Shown here one piece after another: positions 11,734-25,175 of a stretch of 64,000 nt of DNA. This DNA comes from Ectocarpus siliculosus (Eukaryota; Sar; Phaeophyceae; Ectocarpales; Ectocarpaceae). The notes below the pieces were generated by a model. It saw only the letters and a list, made by a program, of their open reading frames with translations, was not told the DNA's origin and searched no databases. Location of the stretch: positions 1,249,924 through 1,313,923 of the forward strand of contig FN649746.1 of NCBI GenBank assembly GCA_000310025.1, in the 5' to 3' direction. The translations under genes and the position numbers were made by a program. Numbering within the stretch: position 1 is the first letter of the stretch; each line of letters opens with the position of its first letter.

Positions 11734-14700
11734 CGGCATGATCAGCAAGGAGCACTTGGTCGGGGCGTTGTCGCAGCTAGGAGTTTCCGTCACCCGTATG
11801 GAGCTGGAGGAGACCATGAACCATTACTCCACACAAGGTGCGTGTGGGCTGTCTCAATTGCGGACGCCCAAGTACACTACGACCATGGACCCCACAGCAT
11901 CCCGTAGACAAAGCCGGGATGGAGCACGCCGGCTTTTTGCGGGCAGGCGTCTACCAGTCAGAGAGCCCATGCCCACGGGTGGCGGTTGGTAGTACTCAGG
12001 AGGCGTAGTCCTCACATCGTTCATAACCAGGAGGGAGCACAGTTGTTTTGGACGACCATGACCCTTCACGAGGCCGTTCAGGGAAGGGTGCGTACAGGGG
12101 TGGGGGGAAGAGGCGTACTCGGGTTAAGTCTGTAGGGTGGGTGTCCCCAGGTGCTCGAGAGCCAACCTCACACAAGACTACTATGGGCCACGTGCCGAAT
12201 CGTTCGAGGAAGATCCCGAGCGTAGCGATAAAAGAGAGAATTCCCATCGTTCGCCGCAACACCTGAACCGAGAAAGTACGCAAAACAAGCAGAGAGGCAT
12301 AGCTATACGGCAAGACCAGCGCCGGACACACTCGCCATCCGTCTCCCTGCGAACATACTCCAAGCAGCCGTACAGAAAAGGGAAGCACGTCCAAGCGTCA
12401 AAATAAAATGGAAACACGTCCAGACAAACTTCAAGGAAAACTCAAGCACCCCCACCCGCCCATCCAGCTCGAATCTCACATTACCTTTACCACCCCACCC
12501 GTTACGATCGTCCAGATGCTTCCCGAGTGGAAAATGCTCGATGTCAAATTCCGCACGCGGACCTCCTGCGGGACGCCGCGGCGGGGGCCCCGTCTCTGTT
12601 CGAGTGCGGGCAGTCCATCACCGAGAGACTCATGGGTTCTGCCCGAAGCCAAGGAAGTCTGCTAGGGAAGTCGAGGTCGGCCAAGGACGAATCGCCCATG
12701 ATCCGGGCTTTTCGCACCAAGCTTCAGCAGGTGCGATCGTTTTGATGCTGCAGTGTTCTTTCTTCGCTTTGGTTTTTGTCGTTCAGGCAACACCGTGGAG
12801 ATGCGTATAGATAGGTCATGGTACACCATATTAAGCGTGCCAAAGACGGTTTTACCGGAGGAAAGGTGCGGTAGGTGTGATACTGCCGCTTGCGAAGGTT
12901 TATGCCCTTCTGCGTGGCTACTTCGCATCATGCTGCCAAGAGATCGACCTACCGTAGACAATCAACAAAATATAGTTTGACCCAGGATCGGAGCTCTTGA
13001 GCTCAGGTAGGAAGGTCGCAACAACAGCAGTGCCATGAGATGCCAACAGCGAGAGGCGGTAGCAATTGCGACGACTTAGCAAAACTTTCACCGCAAGAAA
13101 GCGTACCGTACGCTTCAGGATGCAGCTTTCTGCAGGCTGTACTGATTGTTGATTGGGATGTTTGTAGACACGTTTACCCTTTCCTTCCATTTTGCAGGTG
13201 ATCGACAAGCGGGTTAAGTACGCGGGCGGCTCGCCGAGTCGCATCCTCAAAAGCCTCTTCCTGAAGTGAGCAGCAAAGCAGCACGCCAAGCTAATCGGCG
13301 CTTGTTTTGGCTATACGAAATTGATATGCATGCATCGCGAGTAAGGATTCAGCCCACCATCAATCCATTGGCTCTTGCGCGAACGAAGAAGCACATTGAT
13401 TGGTGCTCTTTGTGTCGTAGGCAAGGTATCTGGACACCTCACTTCAATGCAATATTGAGCGAGCACCCGAAGGAAAAGGGTCACCGGGCTGCAGTACGAA
13501 ATCCGGTCGCACCAAGAACAACCATACCCGAACCCTCTTGAACATCTCAACTATCAGTGCCCACAGACACAGCAAGTTACTAAACTGCTCATGTTGAACG
13601 TGGCACCAACAACAAATCACCAACACCACCAACATCGGCAAGTACCCCTGCATCAACAACGAAAATTATTAACTAAACAGCTGGGATACGGAGCGCATCG
13701 GTGCCTTGGACACCAAGCAGCTGCGCGGAGCCCTCCGGACGCTCAACATGCGTCTTTCGGCCACTCAGGCCAAGGAACTGACCAGGTGAGCGCGATGGAG
13801 ACCCTATGTGAACATCGGGCTTATCAGCGTGTGCGAAAAGGAGGGGGGGGTGGGGGGGTCACCAGCTTGATAACGTGTTTGAGAAGTGGCGCTTGAGGAA
13901 CATACATCGGGAAAAAGGTGCCTGGCGACCACCGCAGCTCTTTTCCAAGGTTACGCGATGGGAGTGAGATGGACAATCGCTATATAGACGACAAAATAAG
14001 TAGGCCATGCTATTTGCTCCACCAGTTGAGTAAGTTCTTATTTGCTCCACCAGGCAGATCTCCACCCACAGAGGTTCAATCGACCTCAAACCAATTGCAT
14101 CGTGTAGGTATGGACTACAGCTATCCGCAATGTACTTACAAGCTAAATCCGACCGGTGGTTGCAGAGATATGCTGAAAAAGGGGGTTCCGCAGCATGTCA
14201 GGAAGCAGTAATCGTCTCGAACCTCCGTCCACACCGCTCCAATTGACCTCAAACCTTTTGCGTCGTGTCTGCACGGTCACTGCCGTTCTTCCAAGCTATT
14301 GGACACGCCCATCCGATATATTCCCGCAGAGATATGGTCAACCGAGGGGTTCCGCAGCATCTAGGGGGGGGTAAATGTCAATTGTCCTGCTATACCTCCC
14401 GTCACATAGCTGAACCACGCCTAACTCGGCCCGCATCGTGTTGGCATGACTCACAGCTATCATTCAAGCCATCCTCCACCCCAATCGGACCAGTGGGTGC
14501 AGAGAAACTTCCACACGCGGGGGCTCAGTGGCTCAACGGCCGGTGGAGCAGATAAGCTATCTGCTCCACCAGGCCAAACTCTATCTACCGGGCGCTGTTT
14601 GCTTACGAAGACTTGCCTTGTGTTGTCCCGGCTCACAGCTATCATACACGCCATCGGACACCCCGATCGGACCAGTGGGTGCAGAGAAACACCCACCCAC

Positions 14701-17700
14701 CGGGGCTCAGTGGCTCAACGGCCAGTGGAGCAGATAAGCTTAACTGCTCCACCAGGCCAACCTTTATCTGCCGGGCGCTGTTTGTCCTACGAAGACTTGC
14801 CTTGTGTTAGCCCGGCTCACAGCTATCATACACGCCATCGGACACCCCGATCGAACCAGTGGGGGCAGAGAAACACCCACCCCTTGGGGCTCAGGGACTC
14901 AAGGGCCGGTGGAGCAGATAAGCTTAACTGCTCCACCAGGCCAAACTCTATCTACCGGGCGCTGTTTGTCCTACTACGGCTTGTATTGTGTCGGCACGAC
15001 CCATAACCATCATTCAAGCCATCGGGCACCGCAATCGGACCAGTGGGTACAAAGAAACGCCCACACACGGGGACTCATCGCCCCAATAGCCCGGAGGGAA
15101 GCCCGTGTGAGAAAATTTCCCGTATCCAGGGGGTACCCCTATCCTGCCACAGTCTTCGCAAGACGATCAGCGCCGGTAAAAAAAGTTTGGCTTGGTGGAG
15201 CAGGTAAGCTCCACCGGCCCTTGAGCCGCTGAGCCCCCGTGGGTTGGCGTTTCTCTGCACCCGCTGGTCCGATTGGGGTGCCCGATGGCTTGTATGATAG
15301 TTGTGGGCCGGGCCGACACAATGAAAGTCTTCGTAAGACAAACAGCGCCTGGTGATAGAGTTTGGCCTGGTGAAGCAGTTCAGCTTATCTGCTCCACCGG
15401 CCCTTGAGTCCGTGAGCCCCAAGGGGTGGGCATTTCCCTGCACCCACTGGTCCGATTGCGGTGTCCGGTGGCTTGAATGATAGCTGTGGGCCGTGCCGAC
15501 ACAATACAAGCCGTAGTAGGTCAAACAGCGCCCGGTAGATAGAGTTTGGCCTGGTGGAGCAGTTAAGCTTATCTGCTCCACCGGCCCTTGAGTCCCTGAG
15601 CCCCAAGGGGTGGGTGTTTCTCTGCCCCCACTGGTTCGATCGGGGTGTCCGATGGCGTGTATGATAGCTGTGAGCCGGGCTAACACAAGGCAAGTCTTCG
15701 TAGGACAAACAGCGCCCGGCAGATAAAGGTTGGCCTGGTGGAGCAGTTAAGCTTATCTGCTCCACTGGCCGTTGAGCCACTGAGCCCCGGTGGGTGGGTG
15801 TTTCTCTGCACCCACTGGTCCGATCGGGGTGTCCGATGGCGTGTATGATAGCTGTGAGCCGGGACAACACAAGGCAAGTCTTCGTAAGCAAACAGCGCCC
15901 GGTAGATAGAGTTTGGCCTGGTGGAGCAGATAGCTTATCTGCTCCACCGGCCGTTGAGCCACTGAGCCCCCGCGTGTGGGAGTTTCTCTGCACCCACTGG
16001 TCCGATTGGGGTGGAGGATGGCTTGAATGATAGCTGTGAGTCATGCCAACACGATGCGGGCCGAGTTAGGCGTGGTTCAGCTATGTGACGGGAGGGTATA
16101 GCGGGACAATTGACATTTACCCCCCCCTAGATGCTGCGGAACCCCTCGGTTGACCATATCTCTGCGGGAATATATCGGATGGGCGTGTCCAATAGCTTGG
16201 AAGAACGGCAGTGACCGTGCAGACACGACGCAAAAGGTTTGAGGTCAATTGGAGCGGTGTGGACGGAGGTTCGAGACGATTACTGCTTCCTGACATGCTG
16301 CGGAACCCCCTTTTTCAGCATATCTCTGCAACCACCGGTCGGATTTAGCTTGTAAGTACATTGCGGATAGCTGTAGTCCATACCTACACGATGCAATTGG
16401 TTTGAGGTCGATTGAACCTCTGTGGGTGGAGATCTGCCTGGTGGAGCAAATAAGAACTTACTCAACCGGTGGAGCAAATAGCATTGCCGAAATAAAATAG
16501 TGTTTTTTCAGCCATGTGGGCGTGTCGTTCCACCAGCGTGAGTTCAGTTATTGGAGCCCAACCCAAACAGGATATGCCTAGCGTGTTCCTTGCTTTGACG
16601 AGGATCTCAAAACTTGCACACGCCGCTGCGTACGTCAAACGCGCCACGGACATGCTCAGTTGACCCTATTGACGCCGCCCCCCAGCTTCACGCACACCTG
16701 CCATTCCATGCTTTCGCCCCACTTCCCACCCCTTTATGTTTGCTCTCTACGTGGTCCCTGCTAACTGCTCTCCGCCTTTCGCTTCCTCACACCCTCGCCC
16801 TTCCCTCGCGCTCTCTACATTCTGCCAAACCCTTCATGTCTCCACTTCTATGTCTCTCTGTCCCTGTCACCTTCTCTGCTATCGCCTAAAATCTGCGAAA
16901 CGTTTCCGAAATTTCTGGGAAGGTTCTACGCGAAGAATGGCGACCCCGCCGCCGGCTGCGATTGCATGCAGCTCGTCGACGACGTGTGCGGGTACGATCA
17001 GGGCCTGTTCGTTAACCAACTCCCGAAGGTTTGTAGAGTTTTTTTATTGTCTGTTGACATTGCCAGATGCTGAATCAGGTACATAGTACGGCACGGCCCA
17101 ACATTCACAACACGCACATGTTGAAGCTTGTCCTGATAAGCCCAAAGGGTCCGTACGGTTTTGTTGTTGCAGTTGTCCTCGGCTCGGCAAGCAAAAATAC
17201 TCGGCCCTTTTAACCCCGAAAGCTCGCAACCAGGGACCAGCCTCGTTGTGGCCTAGTCGTCGGATGGGCTACTGCAAACAAGACCCCTTAGCGCTCGCGT
17301 TGCGTACTTTTCCAATCGCAGTGGTTTTACCAGTTTCTGTGTCGAGTTCCAGGCTTGTTTGCACGTGTCCATGTTATTTCTTGTTGAGAGGAAGACAACA
17401 GCTTGAATTATTACTTCCTAGCAATCGTAGCGTAAACCCACGTGCTTGGGTTCCCCCCGCAATGTTTCTCAGAAAAAGGGAAGGTAATATGTGTTGAAAT
17501 ATCCACTTGCAGATACCTGCAACGGACACTGCCTTCATGGGTCACCACCGTAACAGAAAATTTCACTTCGGTTTATAGTTTTTCTTTCGAATTGCCATTT
17601 TTGCATTAATGTTCATTTTTTTCTTTAATGTTTTCTCTTCACACGCGGGGAAGAGAGAGAAACGACACTGACAGAACGCGTTTCCTGAAGACTCCCTCTG

Positions 17701-20700
17701 CGCCTGTCCTACCGTGTCTCTGTCCCTCAGTACTACTGTCTCTCTCTCTTCCCTAAGAAAAAAGCCGGGGGTTTCTCTTTCCACCGGTGAGGGGAACTCT
17801 TCCTACTGTACGGAACCTCTTAGACGACCAAGTCCCCAAATGGTACTCCATCATTTACTCTACCCAATTCGAGGTCGTCATGATGGGTTTACTCCAGTGG
17901 AACATCGTCTCTTCTTCCTGCTAACCCACACCGTGTTCTCCCCCGGCTGTCTCGCCGCTCCCATTTCCTTATCGCTGCTCGACACCCGTCGCGAATCCTC
18001 CACGTTGATTTCTGTGTATGGCTTGTACGCATCGTACTTCCACCTTCCTGCCGTCTGGATTACTCGTTCCCAAACCTCCCCAGATTGGAAGGAAATGCAT
18101 ATCCAAGTCTTTTGGTTCACCCCCCGACTTCTTGACAACCTCGCTAAATGCCCACAGATCCTGGCCATACCTCAGCGCTTTTACTTCACGACCGCTACGG
18201 TACGAGGATAATGGCGCGTCGTCGGGCAGCGTCGCATGACAAGACACCAATTCCACTATCAGAGCCACGGCACCGCCGTTTGCTCTGTACCCCGACTGCG
18301 CGCCACTAACCTCATCCCATGTGCTACTCGAGACACCAAGCAGCAAGGTCTATCACAGCCCACACCATCTCTTCGGGCGAAGCACCTCTTCGCACGAACA
18401 TATTCAGCCCCATCAGCCTACGAAAAATACACAAAACCGAAAACCTGACGCGCTGACTAATCGCACGCCGCTCTTTCAAGAAACGTACTAGACGTACCAG
18501 TGAGTCCAGGCGGCCGCCGTGTCCAGTTTGATGGCTCGATTCTCCTCAGCTGCGGGCTCCGCTCCAGATGCGCCGGAGCTCCCGACTCCCGGTCTCCCGG
18601 AATCCCAAGCTCCCAGAAAGAGAAAAGAACGCGATTTCTTGGCCTCCTAACCTGGCTAATCCTTTGTATCCCTCTCTCTGAGTCCACCTTCTACTGATGT
18701 TGTGTAGTTCTGCTATTGCACGCCTGTTCAGCAGGCCTTCTCCTTGCACATGAACTCTCCGAGAGAGTTACCACTCCAAAATACTCTTCTCCATTCAGAT
18801 ACCCCGAAATACAGGAACAAAAACGCCTCTGGTAAATTCGACGGTTTCAATAAACAGTAGTCTGCATCGGCTATATCTGCCTCACGAAACTTGCTTTCGA
18901 TCCATATGATGTTCATGTACAATTGGGCCTGCCTGTACGTCGATCGATCTGCCCACGCGCTTCTGTGAACGAACAGCGGGATCAAACCCATTTGGCCAGC
19001 ACGAAATATTGGCATTTATCCGCAAATGCGAGCATTTCGTACATTGAACCATGCACAATCTTCAGAATGTTTCACCTGTTGCTGTCGTTGTTTTTGTCGT
19101 CGTCGTTGTCTTTGATGATGAGATGGGTGTTGTTGTTGTTGTTGTCTTTACGTGACGGCTTTTCTCACCATTTTCCAGAACCTCTTCTTCAAGGCTCTTC
19201 GAGGTCATAAAAAACCGTTTCCGCGGTCAAAAGCCAACCCAACGCCGGGTATTGTTTCATTATGATATTGTTTTCTTCACCCCACGTATCATGACTAGGG
19301 CATGGTATCTTGTCTCAAACACGTTCAGCAAACGAGGCGTGGCCAAGGAGCAGCGTTCGGCCGAGAACGCAAAACGTACGGCGTTTGTACGGTCCTTACG
19401 GCGGGGCTCCCTTCGCCATCTTGTTCTCCCACGCTACAGACACACGCCAAAACAGTGGGAACACGCCATCCCATCAGTCCGCCAAACAAACCAGTCCCAA
19501 CTGCATGAACCCACCCGTACACCCCGCGGACTAGAACTACTATATCGCCAATAACTTTCCTACCTTCAAGACTCAGGTATTCACGCCTTACCTACGAACA
19601 AGGGCCCGAGAAACGCCAAAACATAGTCTAATATACAAGACAAAATCTAACCGGTGAGCAGGAGCAAACGGACAAGACGGGAGGCTGGGACGGTTCGGCG
19701 CCAGTAGTGGCAAGCGACGGGAATCCCGGCAACAGCACCAGCGAGGGGTCAGACAGAAACCACGCGAGCCTTCAATTCACGGCGAGGCCGCACGAAAAAC
19801 CCTCAAACAGGTACACTCGTCCCTCGGGCAAGGACTTGTAGTCTATGGCTTTTCGTTGAAACAGGTGTCCGTAAGCCGGGTGCTTAAGATTGATACCCTC
19901 CTTATGTTATACATTCCACAGGGCACCATGCCTGCGAAGAAAAATGTATTTAGCCGGGTGAGGACTGGGTGAGAACTACAAAGCAGTGTCTACCTTGTCA
20001 ACTGATCATTTCATCTACGTACGATTAGCCTTGGTTCTGTTGGGCGTACCTAAAAGGGATTCTTGGCCTGGTATGCAGCGACAACAACCCGCATCGAAGG
20101 TGTACATGTGAAACGGCAAAAAATGCCATGATAGTCTCCAAAACCACTTCAGTTAGTTTCTTGGCCTCTATTTCTATGAGTGAAACATTCACGAGTGAAG
20201 CAAGAACACACACACCAAGAAGGACCGGCACCGCAATCGGACTCAATAGGCCGTTGCAATATTGAAGATTTTAGTTGACCTTGACCAATCTCGAGATAAC
20301 CCACAGCAACACATTATCCCATATTTCATCCATGGTATCCCATGTAAACAGTCATCACGGCATCATAGAACTATTTTTAAACACGTATGTGACGATACCC
20401 CACTTCGAATGAATTCATCGTCGTGCTTGCGGTGGGCAGGGTCGTGGACCGCTTCAAGATGAGACTAAGAGATGCTCTGGAACAGACGATAAAAACGAAG
20501 GGAGGTGTGAGCCACGCCATAATCCGGGAGGCGTTCCTGGACTGGGATGCGGACGCATCAGGGAAGCTGGATCCACGGGAGCTTGTGAGTTCCCCAATGC
20601 CGCCCTCCAGCATGTTGTCGCGATAGGATAGGGTCTTTTCTCATCATGGTTTCTCTTTGGCCGAGCTGTGTGAGGCTTTTGGCCACCAACTTTCCCCCGT

Positions 20701-23700
20701 CAGCTGTTTTCAGTGTGTACGCAACCCACTCGCAGAAACCATAGATTTTTTCGATGTGATAGCAGAACAACGACGACAGCAAAGCAACAGCATTTCGATA
20801 CCTTCTACGCATGGCTGGGAAAATTCTTCAAAAATCTCCCAACCAAGAATATTTTCAGGTGGGCATCAGACGTTCCCTCGTGCCCAGCGGGTGAGCCTTA
20901 ATCGAAATCAGCGGAAACCTTCACTCCCGATTAACCCTCGAGGGTGTATGTAGTGGTTGAAAATTGGCTATTGCCGTACTCTTCGACGAGCTCCACGACC
21001 ACATACATCGTTCCTGTTTCTGGCGAAACTACGCTCGGCTTCCTTTTGCACAGAGCCCCTTTACAAAGGGTTATCATTGGTACGTTAGGGGTAGAATGTA
21101 GTCAACAGGTGGAATGGGAAGCGTTTCGTCAGCCGTTTTCCTTTCTTTTCGATTGGAGAAAATGAGGTATTGAAACATTTGCTGCCAGTACAATGGTTTC
21201 AAGCTGTGGGCCTCGCTCTTGATCCCCATTGTACGCGTAAGCTAGCGACCACTGAGTTGCTTGTTTCTCGCCGCTTAAAAGCGAAATGCCCTGCAATCAC
21301 ATCCATTACGACGGGAAACGGAGGTACTCCGTGGAGACGGCTTGTACTGTGCAAAGATCGACATCATGAACACCGTTGGCAACAACGACAGCGACGAGAA
21401 AATATACAGTCCATCGTTCAGAAAAAGAGCGGTACGAGGTACCAGTAGCGGGCACCTTTTATCTCTCTCGATCTGTGCTCCGTTTGCACCCGAACGGCTG
21501 ATCCCACGAGCCGAGCACAGTGAAGACATATTTGTCTTGCTTTTTTTACATTCACCACCTCTTTCGCCGCTCAACGCCGGGCAATAACCAATGAAATACA
21601 TCGATCGGTGGAAAACCAGGTGGGGGCGCTGAAGCGGATGGGGGTTTACGCTACCGAAGACGAGGCGAACGCTGTGGTTGAGTACTACGACCTCGACGGC
21701 ACTGGGGAGATGAGCTACGAGGTATGAACGGTACTGTTGAAGCACGGTAACAATCAAGTGGCTTGAGGTGTTGCGGCGACCTAACCGGAAGAGGGATGAT
21801 ACGACCGGTTTGTGTGCATACGTGTGCTTGGCCTAATCAGTCTAGTTTAGGACAAATCGTTAGCTCGGAGTTGTTGGCGGTTGTCGACGTGAAGCACGGA
21901 ACTGGTTAATGAAGACGACCCCAAAGCACGGGTGGCCTGATTCGATCAAGATCAGCTTGTGTACAACATGTCTTATTGCGCTTAACGACGACTTATGGAA
22001 CAAGTGCCGAATATCAAGGGAAACACAAGAGGTGTGTATGTCTAAATTGATAGAAGAGTCGTGGTCGTCCTCTAGCCTGATCAGATTCTTTGGAATTTGC
22101 TTCAGCGGATACAGCTCTCGTGCCTCAGTTTCTTCGACTGATATGCGTGTGCAGCACCCATGCCTCAGCCGGTATTGGTCATTGGCTGCACTGACCCCCA
22201 GCCACGCACGTGTTGCCACCATTTGCATAGCCAAAGACACGCAAAAACGTTTTCGTGGACCCACACTCCTCTTTTTTCATTTCGGGCCGGCTGAGGTGGG
22301 GGGGGGTGGCGTGGGTGCAGGATTTTTTTCGTGTACCATTGGCCTAGCCAGCCTTTTCTGCGTTAGGTTGGTCAGTGAGGTCACGTATTGCCTTTTCGAC
22401 GGAGCCCGTGGCATCAAGCAACTCGTCTTGTCGGTTGTGCCGGTGATTCATGGCGTGGCATTTTCTTGCATTCCCGTTTTAACCCGACGCAGCTCTTGTG
22501 CAAGGAGATCAAGACCATGTCGCACCCGATGCTGTCCTACATCGAAGAGGTGGATGTACTCAACGGGTTGGATCGCACGGTGAGGGTGTCTCTCTTTCGT
22601 AACGCTCGCTGCCGATGGTAGATACCTCCAAGAATACGCGTAATTCCAACACAGTTAATCCAGGTTAACGTGGAACAACCTGGACTAAGGGAACACTCAC
22701 CTCAAACGAGATGGAGGCGCGCATTGGTATGCGTTGGAACAACACGCACGGCTGATCAACAAATGTTTTGTTGTTTATTACGGCAGATCCGCTGACGGCC
22801 TTCGTGAGCTTGCAAGGACTCTGCCACAACGACCACCGCTAGAAAAACTGCCACGATAACAGCCGCAACAACAACAAATAAAACAACAACCTCCGGCTCG
22901 CCTCTTCAGGTTCGAGCAATTGCTTGGACAACGAGTTTCGACCCAGTTGCCTTGATGCCGATCACGTTAGAAGTTTAGGGATGTGCTTACCACCAAACTC
23001 GTAGCGCGGAACATTGAGCCCTGAACGTTCGCTCTTTTAGCCTATGGTTGCGGATGTTTTTTCAGTCCGGGCGACATCGCGACCCATTACTCCTTTCTAC
23101 TAAACACTGAAACTCCAGGCAGGGTTATAAAATTTTCCCCACCCATTTTTTGGGATAAAACCAAAAGGGGAATAAAATTTTTGACAACCCCGCTTGCCCC
23201 CTGAACCCGGTCGCCCCCCCCCCCCCGGTGTCAACATCAATGCGTCGGTAAGTGACTGAAGACCGGCACCTCGCACATTTTCCTACCCGCTCAGGTCCGG
23301 GAGCCAGCGGTAGTCAAGAACGCGGTGGAACGTATCAGGGTGGGGGTGACCGCTGCGGCGAAACGAGCGGCCGGGTCGGCCTCAACGTTACCCCTGATAT
23401 CGCCTCGGGACTTGCTTGAAGGAACGATATTGCGGTTCGACCATCAGGACAGTGGTCTGGTCGGCGTGGACGAGTTGCGGCAGGTGATGCTGTTGTTGTG
23501 AAAGCTGCGTGTGGGCTCGCGTGCTTGGACGGGAATTTTTTGCACATTGCTGAGGTTGTTCACATGCTCGAAACTGATATATATATCCTTCTCGTCTTCA
23601 GCCGCACGCTCCGTCAACATGGGCACGCTTTATGCATTGAGCTTGTTTTTCGGAGTTCCACACGTTTTGACGAATTTCGAGTTTCGACGCGAACTTTGTT

Positions 23701-25175
23701 CTCTCTTGCCTTCTACTTGCCCAATGTTGGCCGGCAATACCTCACTAGGCTCCCGTCGTCCATGTGTTGCTTCCCACAGGAGAACGAAAAGACCTATGGC
23801 AAAACCTTTCCGAGACTTTCGTTTTTGGCAGACCCTCGCAACCAAAAGGCGAATCAAAACAACGAACTCATCTCCATATATTACTCGAAGCCATTTTCGC
23901 GTTATTGACTTCTCTCCTCGCCTTTACGGCAAGCGTACTGGTAGCAGGTTTCTCCTCACACGGGTAACTAGTCTCGCGTCCACAGTGTCTTGGACGAATT
24001 GGTACCCATAGAGGAAGCGGTACATTGTATGTTTGAGTGTTGTGAGAAGGACCGCTTGACCTCGTTGTGAACACCTTTCTTTGGACACTATCTACATGAT
24101 GAAGTATCAACATGACCAGTTGCGCCAAGGACGGCCAAGAACTAGAGGGAAAGACATTTTCTGGAGCTGCTGCCCTTGCCATCGCAAACAGCTCTGCTTC
24201 ATTGGCGGAGATATTCTCCTCAACACTTCATTCATACCTGAATCATCGCTCACAGCGTATCGATTGCATGAAGTTACTGCTAATCATCACTAGGTCACCT
24301 GGTGCTTATCAGAAAGGCAAAATACGGTGCCTTCGTGGCATCGATCCCTTCACCGGAGATGTCGGCGTAGACTGAGGGCGCACGAATGGTGATTTGGCAC
24401 CGCACGTCATTCGTGCATCTTGTCACGACATACTTGCTGCGTGTCGCAGGTGTGGAGAGAGCTAAAGATTTGTCTCAGGACATCCGAAACCAAGGCCGTC
24501 GTGGCCTGGCTCGATCGGAGCACCGCCAAGAAGCTGCACACTTCAGACCTCTGCGACGCCGTTTTCGGCGTGAGTAGATCAGGCCACGACTGCAACGGGA
24601 ACTCGCCGCCCGGGCTTCTCGCGCCTAACAATCTCGGGGAGAGACATAGCAAGCCGAGGCCCAAGCCGCACGTCGTCCAAGCTCACCGTTCGGCCGCCTT
24701 GGCAATGGGGGCGGCCAGCAGCGGCAGCAGCAGCGAGGACAGCGGCAGCATCGCCTACCCGCCCCTCCCGTTGCCGTCCAAGAAAGACCGCCGAGAAGTA
24801 GCAGCAAAGAAATTTGATAGAAGGGCAGCGTGGAACTGGCAGGGCCCGGCTGCTGACGCCGTTGCCCAACGCGTAGATCCTGGGGGCAAGAACGAAGGTA
24901 GCAACAAGCCTGTGGCCGGGGGTGGCGGCGGCTGGACCGGCGGGGACGGTGGCTCTGCGGTGAGTCGGGGAGCAACCCCGTTGCGCTTGGGGGGGGTGTT
25001 GCAGGCCAGTGGCGAGGCGGTCGTGGCGGAAAAGGCTAGGATCGAAAAGCGGCTAAAGGAGCTCCGGCGGGAGAAGGCCTTGCTGCTACGGGAGAAGAAC
25101 GGGATGGAGTGCTGGGGGGAGCGGGGGAGGGGATCAAACCCGTCCTACGTTCCCATGAATAAATGCGCGGGCTGA
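11734..25175 (+). CDS. Multi-EF-hand protein (four diverged EF modules)
   Basis: Eleven exons join in phase: 11734-11837, 12516-12730, 13198-13265, 13681-13785, 16923-17028, 19662-19810, 20440-20584, 21620-21721, 22493-22579, 23295-23483 and 24450-25175 (TGA). They give about 665 residues; the N-terminus is missing. Four roughly 100-residue modules repeat the plan helix, loop, helix, then a second half-loop. Module A has SGMISKEHLVGALSQLG, B NWDTERIGALDTKQL, C LDWDADASGKLDPREL followed by YYDLDGTGEMSYE, and D RFDHQDSGLVGVDELRQ. Module C has both loops close to the canonical calcium-binding spacing; A, B and D lack some ligands and may only be structural. The last exon adds a Ser/Gly-rich tail and a charged coiled-coil (EKARIEKRLKELRREK) before the stop. 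Similar repeated-EF proteins are common in flagellated protists, but I cannot name a family. The introns are long and hold the foldback at 14007-16484. The gene converges on the helicase gene. Confidence 0.8.
14007..16484. repeat. 2.5-kb foldback element with ~180-bp tandem repeats in both arms
   Basis: The ends ATGCTATTTGCTCCACC and its complement lie at 14007 and 16484, and sequence folds back about a centre near 15245. The outer part of the arms (about 14007-14450 against 16040-16484) is nearly perfect. The inner part is a tandem array of a roughly 180-bp unit: four units on the left (starts near 14450, 14630, 14812, 14996) and five inverted units on the right (near 16030, 15850, 15665, 15485, 15300). 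The extra right-hand unit and unique sequence at 15075-15190 make the loop. Each unit contains its own small hairpin, GGTGGAGCAG...CTGCTCCACC. Long frames inside (14446-15006 plus, 15385-16044 minus) come from the repeat and are not genes. This matches the architecture of foldback (FB) transposons. It lies wholly in the EF-hand intron 13786-16922. Confidence 0.88.
22980..23230. other. Homopolymer-rich stretch, possible low-quality sequence
   Basis: Repeated short runs (AAAATTTTCCCC, TTTTTTGGG, AAAACCAAAAGGGG, then 14 C) resemble the first 400 bases of the window. The stretch is in the EF-hand intron 22580-23294. The neighbouring exon borders are unaffected, and I see no feature in it. Confidence 0.4.

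Noticed and set aside
14446-16044. Long open frames of 186-219 codons on both strands
   Set aside because: They are produced by the ~180-bp tandem units of the foldback; the same peptide appears in opposite orientation in the other arm.
17714-18346. 165-codon plus and 125-codon minus frames in an EF-hand intron
   Set aside because: No recognisable family motif; the minus-strand frame has some protein-like look (DLWAFSEVVKKSGGEPKDLD) and may be an old element remnant, but I cannot support a call.
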